This document shows positions 42,517-52,402 of a stretch of DNA of 64,000 bases, piece after piece. Location: contig NZ_JAJUXG010000001.1 in the NCBI RefSeq assembly GCF_021390535.1, positions 62,001-126,000 on the forward strand, given 5' to 3'. A program made the translations under genes and the position numbers. Position 1 is the first letter of the stretch; each line of letters starts with the position of its first letter. Under the pieces are notes generated by a model. It did not search any database, was not told the DNA's origin, and saw nothing but the letters and a program-made list of their open reading frames with translations. The stretch comes from Dyadobacter sp. CY312. GTDB taxonomy: Bacteria > Bacteroidota > Bacteroidia > Cytophagales > Spirosomataceae.

Positions 42517-43461
42517 CTATTTTTTGTCCAGCATTTCCACAATAGATTCAAGGTGCTCCTGGAAGAAAAAGTCATACCCATTTTCACCCTCCGGTATCAC
42601 GTTGATCACTTCAAAAGATGTTTCCAAAATCCTCGGTACTTTCAGAGATTCAGCAATGGAGAACGGAAATGACTGATTACCAATGAAAAATTTGGATCCG
42701 GCAATAATTTGCGCCATTTCCAGGAAGTTGCTAACCTGCACCCATTTAATATGCGGTATCGTTTTCTTAATATCCTTATATTCCGATTCAACCCCTATGA
42801 AAACTATATTCTGATAATCGTTGAGAAACTTGTAGTTGACTGTAAAATTGCGATAACGCTCACTTCGAGCCATTACAATGGTATCAGCATAGAATTTATT
42901 TGGCTCAACTGTCACCCAGGGTGTCCACAAAATTGGATTTACGCCAGTTAAGTAGCTGCACCAACGGGCAATATTTCCTTTGTCGAGCGGAACACCTCCG
43001 GAACGGAAGTAATCTAGATCAATATCGATGGTCTGGTCAGTCAGAATTTCACACAGGTCAATATAAGGTTGTGGGCGAAGTAAAGCCATGAGCATATCTG
43101 CCATCTTCTCATTCAGCATTACATTTCCCAAAGGGTGGGTGTTATAGCCGGACAATTTCAAAGGCTGACCAAGTCTCAGATACAACTCCACCGGCACATT
43201 TGTGAGAGCTTTTATCTGCCGGATCGTGGGTAAAGCATAAATCACATCGCCGGCGTTACCACTGTGGCACAGCCGGATTCTGCCATTCTTCTTCGCATAC
43301 TCAATGATTTTGCCAGGAGTAGTCAGCTTTTCTGCATTACTTATAAAATTGGCAAACTCAACATGTTTGTGGTTTGCAAGTTCCCACTTGTACTGCTTAT
43401 ACTTTATCCTGTCTGTATGTTTTAGCCAAAGTCGTGCAACAAGATTTTTCTTTTTAAACAT
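42517..43461 (-). CDS. Glycosyltransferase family 9 (heptosyltransferase)-like protein
   Basis: 314 residues from the ATG at 43459-43461; the longer frame needs TTG. RIRLCHSGNAGDVIYALPTIRQIKAL near residue 62 matches the GT9 acceptor-site start, and WVQVSNFLEMAQIIAGSKFFIGNQSFPFSIAESLKVP near the C-terminus is the nucleotide-sugar half. It may transfer a heptose-like sugar to lipid A core or another surface glycan. The next gene upstream is the ABC exporter (32-bp gap). Confidence 0.78.
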   Translation of the reverse strand: MFKKKNLVARLWLKHTDRIKYKQYKWELANHKHVEFANFISNAEKLTTPGKIIEYAKKNGRIRLCHSGNAGDVIYALPTIRQIKALTNVPVELYLRLGQPLKLSGYNTHPLGNVMLNEKMADMLMALLRPQPYIDLCEILTDQTIDIDLDYFRSGGVPLDKGNIARWCSYLTGVNPILWTPWVTVEPNKFYADTIVMARSERYRNFTVNYKFLNDYQNIVFIGVESEYKDIKKTIPHIKWVQVSNFLEMAQIIAGSKFFIGNQSFPFSIAESLKVPRILETSFEVINVIPEGENGYDFFFQEHLESIVEMLDKK

Positions 43462-43492
43462 ATTATTTTTCAATTAGATCTCGTCAGCTATT

Positions 43493-45316
43493 TTATTCAT
43501 TGAAAGTCTGCATGTCAATTAGTCTTCGATAAAGACCGTTTCTGGCCATTAGCTCCTGATGGTTGCCCTGTTCGCGTATTCTTCCGTCTTCAAGCACCAC
43601 AATCATATCTGCATTTTGTATTGTGCTCAACCTGTGCGCAATCACCAGAGAGGTACGGTTTTTCATCAGGTTATTGAGAGCCTCCTGAACCAGCTTTTCC
43701 GATTCGGTGTCCAACGCAGATGTGGCCTCATCAAGCAGCATCACCGGCGGGTTTTTCAGGACCGCTCTTGCAATACAAATCCGTTGCTTTTGCCCGCCTG
43801 ACAGTTTCATGCCGCGGTCACCAATATTGCTTTCATAGCCATTCTCGGTCTGCAATATAAATTCGTGTGCATTAGCAATTCTTGCAGCATTTTCCACTTC
43901 TTCATAGGTTGCGTCGGGGCGACCAAAGGCAATGTTGTTAAAAATGGTATCATTGAATAGCATAGATTCCTGATTAACAACACCGATAAGTGACCAGAGC
44001 GATTCCAGTTTTATGTTTTTGACATCCACTCCATCCACAGTAACCTGGCCGCTTTCTGCTTCAATAAATCTTGGAATCAGATCCATCAAGGTCGATTTTC
44101 CACCACCGGATGGGCCAACCAGAGCAATTGTTTTTCCCTTTGGAATGGTCAGGTTAATGGAATCCAAAACACGTCTGCCCGGATAGGAAAACGATAGATT
44201 TTCCAGTTTGATAGCTTGGTTAAAGCTTGTTACATCAATGGCGTCGGGAGCGTCGGAAATAACGGGTTTCTCATCGATAAGTTCCAAAATCCTTTCACCT
44301 GCGGCGATACCGGAATGAATGCTGCTGAATGACTCTGTAATAGCCTTTGCCGGACGCATTACCTGTGAGAAAATGGCTATGTATGCTACGAACTGGGCAC
44401 CCGTCAGATCCGATTGCCCGTTCAATATAAGCCACCCGCCGTAAAGTACAATTGAACTAACCATAGCCACACCCAAAAACTCAGAGACGGGGGCACCCAA
44501 TTGCTGGCGTTTGGCCATTTTACGACCTAACTCGGAAAAACGTATGTTTTCATTGTGAAACTTATCCTTGATGGATTCAGTAGCGTTGAAAGACTTAATG
44601 ATTTTGATACCCGATAGCGCCTCATCAAGGTAACTGATCATAAGACCAAATAAGTGCTGCGCTTCCGCAGCTTGTTCTTTAAGGCGTTTAACAATTTTAG
44701 AAATTAAAAACGCAGAGATTGGAATAACGAGTACGGCAAATATGGTAAGCTTGAATGAAATGCTGAAAAGCATGAAGACATAAGCCAGAAGCTGCAAGGG
44801 TTCTTTAAATACAACCTGGAGCGTCCCCGTTACGGAAAACTGTACAACACCTACGTCAGAGGCGATCTTCGCAATGATATCTCCTTTACGCTGGTTGCTG
44901 AAATAGCCTACGTGAAGGTTCATAACATTGTTAAACACGGTTTTTCTGATATTGAGCAGGGTGTATATCCGCAAATTTTCCATGATTCTTTGCGAGAAGT
45001 ACTTGAACACATTGCCTAAAAGAACAGACAAAACCGTAACTCCGCAGACAATTTTAAGAGCCTGAAAAGGTCCCTCATTGATGCTGATCTGTTCGGCGTA
45101 GTAATTCAGATATCCTGTAACGTTAAGCCAGCTGTCGGGCTTTGTTAGCGGTATCTGATTCTCCACACCTTTGACAAAAAGTGTGTCGAGCAGAGGTGCC
45201 AGCAACACCAGCTGCATCGTAGTAAAAAATACCCCGAGAAGGGTTAATAGGATATACGGTATAGCAAATTTCTCAATCGGTCTTGCAAAAGAGAGGAGTC
45301 TGAAATAGGTCTTCAT
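43493..45316 (-). CDS. MsbA-type ABC exporter, fused permease and ATPase
   Basis: 607 residues. Six membrane helices at the N-terminus (YILLTLLGVFFTTMQLVLLAPLLDTL is the first), then the ATPase: Walker A GPSGGGKSTLMDLIP, Q-loop VNQESMLFNDT, signature LSGGQKQRICIARA, Walker B VMLLDEATSALD, and the switch histidine in IAHRLSTI. It matches lipid A or glycolipid flippases. In this cluster it probably moves a lipid-linked glycan across the inner membrane. The gene is followed by the GT9-like gene on the same strand. Confidence 0.93.
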   Translation of the reverse strand: MKTYFRLLSFARPIEKFAIPYILLTLLGVFFTTMQLVLLAPLLDTLFVKGVENQIPLTKPDSWLNVTGYLNYYAEQISINEGPFQALKIVCGVTVLSVLLGNVFKYFSQRIMENLRIYTLLNIRKTVFNNVMNLHVGYFSNQRKGDIIAKIASDVGVVQFSVTGTLQVVFKEPLQLLAYVFMLFSISFKLTIFAVLVIPISAFLISKIVKRLKEQAAEAQHLFGLMISYLDEALSGIKIIKSFNATESIKDKFHNENIRFSELGRKMAKRQQLGAPVSEFLGVAMVSSIVLYGGWLILNGQSDLTGAQFVAYIAIFSQVMRPAKAITESFSSIHSGIAAGERILELIDEKPVISDAPDAIDVTSFNQAIKLENLSFSYPGRRVLDSINLTIPKGKTIALVGPSGGGKSTLMDLIPRFIEAESGQVTVDGVDVKNIKLESLWSLIGVVNQESMLFNDTIFNNIAFGRPDATYEEVENAARIANAHEFILQTENGYESNIGDRGMKLSGGQKQRICIARAVLKNPPVMLLDEATSALDTESEKLVQEALNNLMKNRTSLVIAHRLSTIQNADMIVVLEDGRIREQGNHQELMARNGLYRRLIDMQTFNE

Positions 45317-45430
45317 TTGTTAATTTAATGGTCGGCAAAATGCGACCGTGAATCTTTATAAACGCTCAAAGCGTATACAAAGATTGCCCATTCAAGGGTT
45401 TGAATGATAATATGTGGACTTAAATTTATA

Positions 45431-46414
45431 TTAAAGTTTGATTACCTGCTTGTATTTCAGCATGATATGTATTTTTTGAATCACGTCAATAATACCTATT
45501 TCCGAATGATAGCGTTTCATTTGTCGGTTGAACGAGTTCTTTTTCCTGCGCAGACCTTTCAGATTTTTAAGGAAATCCAGATATGCTTCTGCTTTGTAAA
45601 ATTGCAGGGTAAACAGTCCCAAAAGTACATCACACAATAATACCTGAATGTGCCAGAAAAGTAGGTCGCTTCCGTACAAGTGAAGAAAATGAACGTAATA
45701 TCTGTTTCGGAAGTGGATTTTCTTGATGGCTCTTTTGTGATTATGAATCTTTGTACTTGCTGACACTTCATGGCGGCAAACGGCGTCATGTTCGTAATAG
45801 CATTTCCAACCTAACCTCCAGGCGCGGATAGACAACTCCTGATCCTCGCCATAGTAAGGATTAAACATTTCATTAAATCCATTGATGGACTTAAGTTTCT
45901 GAGTATCCATAAGAGCAATCGCACCTGATAGATAGAACGTTGGTGTGAATGATTCCTGTTCGTTCACATGGAAGAAATCACCCGACTTAATTTTGCGACC
46001 CATAATCTTTGGAGAACGGGCAGCTTCACGGATCAGGTCATCGTCCATTCCTATTATCCTTCCCATCACTCCAAACGTATCCTCTCTTTCGAAGTATTTA
46101 TAGAGCTTCTCAAAATAGTCCTTTTCAAGAGTTACATCAGTATTAAGAAGGAAAATTAGCTCATTGTTTGCCTCTTTGATCCCGAGGTTGCAGGTATTGG
46201 AGAATCCGGAATTAACCTCCTTTTCAATAAGCGTAATGCGACCACTGTATTTTTCTTTGAGGTAGGCAACGGAGTCATCCGTGGAGGCATCGTCTATCAC
46301 GATGACCTGCACATCTGTTTCCAGCTCACTCAGTATATTAAGATTATGATCGAAATATTTTTCGAATAAATGTTTTCCGTTATAATTCGGAATCACCACA
46401 GAGATGCTTCTCAT
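45431..46414 (-). CDS. Family 2 glycosyltransferase (rhamnosyltransferase-like)
   Basis: 327 residues from the ATG at 46412-46414; the longer frame needs TTG. The GT-A domain: ISVVIPNYNGKHLFEKYFDH, VIDDASTDDSVAYLKEKY, NSGFSNTCNLGIKEANNELIFLLNTDVTLEKDYF (DxD-like NTDV) and YYGEDQELSIRAWRLGWKCYYEHDA. It resembles WbbL/rhamnosyltransferases. It lies upstream of the ABC exporter with a 114-bp gap and is probably the first gene of the four-gene minus-strand glycan operon. Confidence 0.9.
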   Translation of the reverse strand: MRSISVVIPNYNGKHLFEKYFDHNLNILSELETDVQVIVIDDASTDDSVAYLKEKYSGRITLIEKEVNSGFSNTCNLGIKEANNELIFLLNTDVTLEKDYFEKLYKYFEREDTFGVMGRIIGMDDDLIREAARSPKIMGRKIKSGDFFHVNEQESFTPTFYLSGAIALMDTQKLKSINGFNEMFNPYYGEDQELSIRAWRLGWKCYYEHDAVCRHEVSASTKIHNHKRAIKKIHFRNRYYVHFLHLYGSDLLFWHIQVLLCDVLLGLFTLQFYKAEAYLDFLKNLKGLRRKKNSFNRQMKRYHSEIGIIDVIQKIHIMLKYKQVIKL

Positions 46415-47245
46415 CAACAATGCTGGTTAAAGTGTACTGTAAAGCGTGTATTCGATATCAGTATACAGTTGGTTGTTTAGATGTAATTTTTGCTCTTTCA
46501 AGACACTTACAAGCCTGGTTTCAAAAAACCACCCTCGTCGGCGCATGCAATAATTGAACCACAATTGACTATAACCTACTAGCAGGTACGCACGTTACTG
46601 ATGCTATGTTACAGAACAACCGCTTTTATTTATTTGCGAAAGAGTAGGGTATGAGAAAATTTTCTTGTTGCGGGTTGACTATGCCGATGGGTTCGGAATC
46701 TGGTGGCCTGAACCTACTATTGGGCATTGAGATATTAAAATACCTTTTTGAAATATCATTTTTTGCGATTTTTTTAGTCATTGGTGTTTTAGATGCTCCC
46801 ATATCGGCATCTTAATTTAATTTGAGCGTAATATACGAACTTACCTACAAAGCCATCCCGATTATAAATTTCCACCTGCTTTTCAGTGGATAGATATAAG
46901 ACGGCGAAATAGCTGAAATGGTTGTAGAGGTAGAGAAAAAAAAGGTAAATTTTCTCATATTTTTTTCGCATTTTATCTGTAATGATTGATTTTCAGCCAA
47001 ATGATCATATTTTACAATTGGTGTTTTGTGGTCAAAATGGGTAAAAGTTTCTCAGTTTTAGTCATCATCAAGCGTTCAAGGTAATTGTTTATTGTAGAAA
47101 TTAAGAGGAATTTAGAGTTTTCAATAAGCTAAATTCAACTTTTTGGCTCGCTCATTTGTTGACAGAGTTGTGAGATGTTTCCATCGCTGCCGGTGACGCA
47201 CCTTACTCAATTATACCCGTTCACTAAGCTCTGCGTCTTTCATTG
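46415..47245. other. 831-bp gene-poor region
   Basis: No convincing gene; a 60-residue minus-strand frame at 46789-46971 has no ribosome site or family. It holds an inverted repeat, ATGCCGATGGG (46681-46691) with CCCATATCGGCAT (46798-46810), pairing all bases except a 2-nt bulge, around about 106 nt. GATATT/AATATC pairs lie inside it. It may be the remnant of a lost gene or a structured transcript; neither is shown. Confidence 0.5.
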
Positions 47246-48424
47246 ATGAATACTTTGGATTATAATACACCCACGTCAGATACATTTCCGGTCGCCACTT
47301 ATAAGGCTGCACGCGCAGTTGCACACGTAGTGGAAAAGCACTTTAATAACCACCATCAATCTGCCATCAAACACTATGAACAGGAACTGGCGCCAAAGCC
47401 GGACGCAAGAGCCATTGAAGCGATCATCGATACGGTTTTTTGGGCGAGCCTGAGACGTGAGGAGGGGAGATCACCCAAAATATCGATTGCCTATCTTGAT
47501 CCTGCCAGCGCGGAAAACCCACTCGTGTTTGGTGAGAAACTGAAATTCTCAGCCAACACGCTTACCAAGCTAGCTCCTGCTGTGGAGCGGTCGGGTATTC
47601 ACTTGGGTGTGTGGTATTATGACAATGAGCTCTACATTTGGGGTACCACGAGATATATACCTGGATTGTGTTTTGTAGCAGAGGTAATTGAACCAGGTAT
47701 GCTGGTCATCAAACACCGCAGGGTGGATGGTTTTGGCAAGTTTGTTAACGTAGCCGTACTTAAAGGAGATCAGATAAAAGTTATTAACGAAGAAAGCGGA
47801 AAGGTCCGGGATTGCCCTTCACTTATTAACTCAATGATTGGCTTCACTTCGTCTTCCATCTGGAATGATTCACTTAATGTGCTCGTTCAGCTGTCCGTGT
47901 CTATGAGAGAGCATGGCAGGGGAGGTATTTTGCTGGTTGTACCGTCCGGGTCAGACAATTGGCGTGACTCCATCATTCACCCGATCTCATATGCCGTGGC
48001 GCCTGCATTTTCCGAATTGGCCCAATTGCAACAGCAACACTCAGACAGCATCAGTAAGGTCATTTGGCAAAGCCAGCTTACGTCAGCCATTCACAATCTT
48101 GCCGGGTTAACCGCTGTGGATGGTGCTACTATTATCAATGACCGCTATGAATTACTGGCATTTGGTGCTAAAATCGGTAGGTCTCCGCATGGAAAACCCG
48201 TGGAAGAAATGTTGGTTACAGAGCCGATTATCGGTAACGAAGGTATGGTTGTTCACCCGGTCCAAAATGGAGGAACACGGCATTTGTCCGCCGCACAGTT
48301 TATACATGATCAACACGATGCAATTGCCCTTGTGGCTTCTCAGGATGGTCGTTTTACAATTTTTTCCTGGTCTGGCTGTGAAGAAAAAGTTCAGGCCCAT
48401 CGGGTGGACGCACTGCTGTTGTAA
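47246..48424 (+). CDS. DisA_N-variant (DACNV-like) protein
   Basis: 392 residues from the ATG at 47246. The C-terminal half has the pattern of diadenylate-cyclase-related domains: D292-G-A294 (TAVDGATIINDRYELLAFGAKI) and GGTR345-H-L-SAAQFIHDQHDAIALVASQDGRFTIFSW. DisA uses DGA and RHR to bind and join ATP; here RHR reads RHL, as in sensor-like variants (DACNV type). The N-terminal 200 residues are a separate mixed domain. It may make or sense a nucleotide signal. It is a single gene and ends directly against the convergent dinB. Confidence 0.72.
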   Translation: MNTLDYNTPTSDTFPVATYKAARAVAHVVEKHFNNHHQSAIKHYEQELAPKPDARAIEAIIDTVFWASLRREEGRSPKISIAYLDPASAENPLVFGEKLKFSANTLTKLAPAVERSGIHLGVWYYDNELYIWGTTRYIPGLCFVAEVIEPGMLVIKHRRVDGFGKFVNVAVLKGDQIKVINEESGKVRDCPSLINSMIGFTSSSIWNDSLNVLVQLSVSMREHGRGGILLVVPSGSDNWRDSIIHPISYAVAPAFSELAQLQQQHSDSISKVIWQSQLTSAIHNLAGLTAVDGATIINDRYELLAFGAKIGRSPHGKPVEEMLVTEPIIGNEGMVVHPVQNGGTRHLSAAQFIHDQHDAIALVASQDGRFTIFSWSGCEEKVQAHRVDALLL

Positions 48425-49528
48425 CTAATCGAAAAGATCCAGCTGGTCAGGATCTTTGGATTTACGCCATCGTATCGGTGGCTCTCCAAAATTAGAAAGG
48501 GAAATACCGAGCAATCTTACAGTCTTTTCTTCCGTGTCAACTTTTTCAAGGAGTTGTCGCGCGACTTCCGTAATGGTATCATAATCGCTGACAGGGTGAG
48601 CAAAGGACTGGTTACGTGTAATTTGTGTAAAATCGCTGTACTTAATTTTAAGCGTTATAGTTCTGCCTGCAAGTTGATTTTTTTGGAGTCTGTTAAATAC
48701 GGTCAGACCGATCCGATCAATCTCCTTATGCATTTCCCCGGTTGTTGCCAGGTCATAAGTGAAGGTGTCTTCGGCTCCGAGTGACTTTGTCTCTCTGTGG
48801 GGCTGTACTTCCCTGTCATCGATTCCGCGTACAATTCTGTAATAAAAGTGCCCGGTTTTTCCGAAATGTTTGACAAGTTCGTTTTCTGATAACTGTTTGA
48901 GATCCGCCCCGGTAAACAGGTTCATACCCTTCATCTTATCGGCGGTGACTTTACCGACCCCGAAAAACTTTTCCACCGGAAGGTTATTGACAAAAGCCTC
49001 AATTTTTGAAGGACCAATAAAAGTAAGACCATCTGGTTTGTTGATGTCAGAGGCTATTTTGGCGACAAATTTGTTTGTTGATACTCCTGCGGAAGCTGTA
49101 AGATTCAGCTCATCTTTGATCGCTTCTTTTATTTGCCTGGCAATTTCAAGTGCTGATCCAATATTTAACTTGTCCTCACTCACATCCAAAAACGCCTCGT
49201 CAAGAGAAAGGGGTTCAATGATGTCAGTGTACCTGTGAAAAATCTCACGAATTGCTCTTGATGCAGTTTTATAGGCTTCAAATCTTGGATATACGAAAAT
49301 GATGTGCGGGCACAATTGCATGGCTTTACGGGAAGGCATAGCGGATCGTACCCCAAATTTTCTTGCTTCGTAACTCGCTGTTGCAACAACGCCGCGACCT
49401 GTTGGCGATCCTCCAACAGCAATAGGTTTTCCCCGATACTCAGGATTGTCGCGCTGTTCAACCGACGCGTAAAATGCATCCATATCAATGTGGATGATCT
49501 TGCGTGTTCTTACAACGGGTTCAGTCAT
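48425..49528 (-). CDS. dinB: DNA polymerase IV
   Basis: 367 residues from the ATG at 49526-49528; a longer frame needs TTG. Y-family translesion polymerase: KIIHIDMDAFYASVEQRDNPEYRGKPIAVGG (first catalytic aspartates and steric gate), SYEARKFGVRSAMPSRKA, PLSLDEAFLDVSEDK (second catalytic acids), then the helix-hairpin-helix thumb (GVGKVTADKMKGMNL) and little finger. The C-terminal LDLFD is a beta-clamp binding motif. It copies damaged DNA with low fidelity. No SOS box is evident to me upstream. Confidence 0.95.
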   Translation of the reverse strand: MTEPVVRTRKIIHIDMDAFYASVEQRDNPEYRGKPIAVGGSPTGRGVVATASYEARKFGVRSAMPSRKAMQLCPHIIFVYPRFEAYKTASRAIREIFHRYTDIIEPLSLDEAFLDVSEDKLNIGSALEIARQIKEAIKDELNLTASAGVSTNKFVAKIASDINKPDGLTFIGPSKIEAFVNNLPVEKFFGVGKVTADKMKGMNLFTGADLKQLSENELVKHFGKTGHFYYRIVRGIDDREVQPHRETKSLGAEDTFTYDLATTGEMHKEIDRIGLTVFNRLQKNQLAGRTITLKIKYSDFTQITRNQSFAHPVSDYDTITEVARQLLEKVDTEEKTVRLLGISLSNFGEPPIRWRKSKDPDQLDLFD

Positions 49529-49775
49529 AACCAGGGCTTTCGTGCTTGCAAAGTGTTCAGAGCTCTTCAAATCTAACGATTCACATTAAAAATAAATTCT
49601 CGTTTTCACAATTTCAAAGGCTCAAATATGCATTTACGTCGTAAGTTTATCGAACCATAAGAATTAATAAAGAAAGGATCGCATCATTTGCAGTGCTTTT
49701 ATCGTATGTACAAAAGTGTGCGTGGACTGTATCTCAGGCATGGCGCAGGTTAAAAGTGTCCTAACAACGTTAGAA

Positions 49776-51941
49776 ATGAATATAAAATTACCTTCGGGCC
49801 AGTCTTGCAAAAGATTTGCTGTTAGCTTTTTGCTGCTACTACTTTCTTTTTTCTCCTATGCGCAGAATCGTTGTGCAACAATGGAAGTACTTGCCGGTCA
49901 ATTCAGTAAAGATCCGGCTCTTAAAATCAGTTTTGATAACCGGGAAATGCAGTTGCGGCAAATCATAAATCAACGCGTTGCTGCCGGAAAAACCATGCGT
50001 ACGTCAGGTCCTGTGACAATTCCTGTCGTTTTCCACATCGTGCTAAGGCAGCAGGCTCAGGTTTCCAATGCACAGGTGATGGCGCAACTGGATACCATTA
50101 ATAAGGATTATGCAGGCCTGAACGGTGCTGATTCCAGGATAATTTCTGCATTTCGCCAGGTATTCGGCCAGTCGGGGATGCAATTCTGTCTTGCACAAAG
50201 AACACCGGATAACCAGCCCACGACCGGTATTGTGAGATACACCACAACGCGTACCTCCTTTACTTATGATGAAGATGCCAGCACCAATATTCTAAAACAC
50301 GCAAGCACAGGTGGAGCAGATGCATGGGATCCGGATCGATACCTCAACATCTGGATTTGTGATGTAGGTGCAGACGTTCTGGGTTACGCCACATTTCCCA
50401 ATACAGGGCGGGAGGATGAGCAAGGTGTTGTGGTCGATCTGACAAGTTTGCCAGGCGGATCGCAAACAGGTTACAACTATGGAAAAACACTGACACATGA
50501 GTTGGGTCACTTCTTCAACCTTTTTCATATTTGGGGTGATGATTTTGGTGCGTGTTCAGGTTCTGACCATGTGGATGACACACCCAATCAGGGAAATCTC
50601 ACAAATGCTTTGCACACCGGTGTGCTCACTGATAATTGTACCTCTACGGCCCCAGGAATCATGTACCAGAATTTCATGGATTACACACCTGACGCAGCTC
50701 TGTTTATGTTTACAAAATTACAGGTGGCCCGCATGGAGGCGGCATTCAACACGTATAGACTCTCGCTTGGTTCCTCGGACGCATGCGTGCCTGTGAGTCT
50801 TAAAGGTAAGGATGCAAGTTTGAGAAGTATCATTAATCCTGAACAGCGTTTGTGTGAACCGCAATTCACTCCGCAGGTCACTGTTGAAAACCGGGGAAGC
50901 GAGGTACTGACTTCTCTTACAATTCAAACGCGCATTGATGACGGACAGCCTGTAACTTACCGCTGGATAGGCTCACTCAGTACCTATCAGCAGGCTACGA
51001 TCAATTTACCCGCCATGCAAACTGAAGAAGGCCGCCATACCATTGTGATTAACACTGTTAACCCTAACGGAGGGGCTGATGAAGATGATTCCAATGATGA
51101 ACTGTCAAAAGAATTTATGTATTTCCTGCCCGTATCAGCACCGGTTAACGATGGATTTGAGGGAGAGTTTTTACCGCGTGGCTGGGATGTTGTAAATGAA
51201 GATGATGGAATCACCTGGCAAAGAACGCAATCGGCATCCGCGACGGGAGCTTTTTCTGCCACAATAGGCAATTTTGATTATTTGGTTGTGGGGCAAAAGG
51301 ACTATTTACGCAGCCCAACTATCAACATTGCCAATACCGACTCGGCATTTGTATCGTTTCAGGTGGCTGCGGCCAGTTATGCGAATTCCTCGGCGCAGGC
51401 CGCTGTGTGGGATACACTGCAAGTGCTGATAAGCACCGACTGCGGGAAAACGTACACCAGCCTATATAAAAAGTGGGGATCATCACTGGTTACGCGAACG
51501 GGAAGTACCAGGACAACATTTGTACCGGGAACCGGGGAATGGCGAAAGGAAGAAATCAATATCGGTAACTTTATTTCCAGCGGTGAGGTCCTTGTGGCTT
51601 TTCAAAACATAACGGGTAATGGAAATAATATTTACCTGGACGATATTAATATCCGCACAGTCACTGTGAATCCCAATTTAAAGGAGGCTGGATTCCTTGT
51701 TTCACCTAATCCGACTGATAAAGACGTTTCAGTCCAGTTCTATCCGCATCCCGAAAAACTGACAGGAATCTACATATACAATGTCTCAGGGAAGTTGGTG
51801 GCAGAACGGGTTATCAGGAATGGTGCCGTGCCCGGGAATATTTACGACTTCGACCTAAAGTATTGCTCACCAGGGCTGTATGTCGTTAAAGCTGTATTCA
51901 GCGACCGGGTATTGACCAAAAAGTTCGTTAAACTAAAATAA
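49776..51941 (+). CDS. M43 (cytophagalysin-type) metalloprotease with T9SS sorting domain
   Basis: 721 residues from the ATG at 49776, which opens a signal peptide (CKRFAVSFLLLLLSFFSYAQ). The zinc motif HELGHFFNLFHIWGD (about 243-257) fits HExxHxxGxxH with the family's trailing Met-turn region (MYQNFMDYTPDA). Beta-sandwich domains follow (APVNDGFEGEFLPRGWDVVN ... FQVAAASYANSS). The C-terminal about 80 residues (FLVSPNPTDKDVSVQFYP ... GLYVVKAVFSDRVLTKKFVKLK in pieces) are a type A sorting domain of the type IX secretion system. It is secreted or surface-bound. The longer frame needs GTG. Confidence 0.93.
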   Translation: MNIKLPSGQSCKRFAVSFLLLLLSFFSYAQNRCATMEVLAGQFSKDPALKISFDNREMQLRQIINQRVAAGKTMRTSGPVTIPVVFHIVLRQQAQVSNAQVMAQLDTINKDYAGLNGADSRIISAFRQVFGQSGMQFCLAQRTPDNQPTTGIVRYTTTRTSFTYDEDASTNILKHASTGGADAWDPDRYLNIWICDVGADVLGYATFPNTGREDEQGVVVDLTSLPGGSQTGYNYGKTLTHELGHFFNLFHIWGDDFGACSGSDHVDDTPNQGNLTNALHTGVLTDNCTSTAPGIMYQNFMDYTPDAALFMFTKLQVARMEAAFNTYRLSLGSSDACVPVSLKGKDASLRSIINPEQRLCEPQFTPQVTVENRGSEVLTSLTIQTRIDDGQPVTYRWIGSLSTYQQATINLPAMQTEEGRHTIVINTVNPNGGADEDDSNDELSKEFMYFLPVSAPVNDGFEGEFLPRGWDVVNEDDGITWQRTQSASATGAFSATIGNFDYLVVGQKDYLRSPTINIANTDSAFVSFQVAAASYANSSAQAAVWDTLQVLISTDCGKTYTSLYKKWGSSLVTRTGSTRTTFVPGTGEWRKEEINIGNFISSGEVLVAFQNITGNGNNIYLDDINIRTVTVNPNLKEAGFLVSPNPTDKDVSVQFYPHPEKLTGIYIYNVSGKLVAERVIRNGAVPGNIYDFDLKYCSPGLYVVKAVFSDRVLTKKFVKLK

Positions 51942-51952
51942 CAGGATATTGT

Positions 51953-51999
51953 ATAAGCAAAGAGCCGGCTATTGTTACAAGAACCGGCTCTTTGCTTAT
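51953..51999. terminator. Perfect 16-bp hairpin between convergent genes
   Basis: 51953-51968 and 51984-51999 are exact reverse complements (core AAGAGCCGG / CCGGCTCTT region) with a 15-base loop. The tail is T-rich but broken. It is probably a bidirectional terminator. Confidence 0.8.
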
Positions 52000-52006
52000 G
52001 ACTTTA

Positions 52007-52402
52007 TTAAAGAATTCGTTTTACAACTACCTTGCTATTGGTTTGGGAAATCGCATATTCCTTTGCATTTTCATTGGGAGGCGAAATGAAAATTTGTTTT
52101 TTCTTCTTTCCGTCTGTAGATACCCAGTTTGCGGAATAAATCTCCGGAAGGGAGCCAGTGAACAATGGTCGGTTATCCGAAAGGTGGAAAACCTCCTCCA
52201 CTTCGAAAGCGAGTTCCAGATCGCTGCCGCTGATCACATCACAAATAATTTTAAGCTTGCCAAAGTCATCATCTGCCAGTCCTTTTATCCGCGCCTTTCC
52301 ATAGAAAGGATCTTCTTCAAATTCCCATTTGGTGTAATATTCGATCACATTTCCTATTTGAGAATCAATGTAGTCGGCTGTAAGCAGTTGTTCCTGGCTC
52401 AT
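52007..52402 (-). CDS. Hypothetical protein, second of a coupled pair
   Basis: 131 residues, acidic, no signal peptide (SQEQLLTADYIDSQIGNVIEYYTKWEFEEDPFYGKARIKGLADDDFGKL in pieces). It ends FISPPNENAKEYAISQTNSKVVVKRIL. No family is recognised. The ATG overlaps the stop of the gene at 52399 by 4 bp (ATGA), so translation is coupled. Convergent with the M43 protease. Confidence 0.62.
   Translation of the reverse strand: MSQEQLLTADYIDSQIGNVIEYYTKWEFEEDPFYGKARIKGLADDDFGKLKIICDVISGSDLELAFEVEEVFHLSDNRPLFTGSLPEIYSANWVSTDGKKKKQIFISPPNENAKEYAISQTNSKVVVKRIL

Noticed and set aside
40771..46414. Capsule or O-antigen locus acquired by transfer
   Set aside because: Only four glycosyltransferase-like genes and one exporter; no polymerase, flippase, integrase or sharp change in composition that I can see.
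46789..46971. 60-residue minus-strand frame in the 46.4-47.2 kb gap
   Set aside because: Lys/Tyr/Phe-rich composition follows from A/T-rich DNA; no ribosome site, no family, no partner gene.
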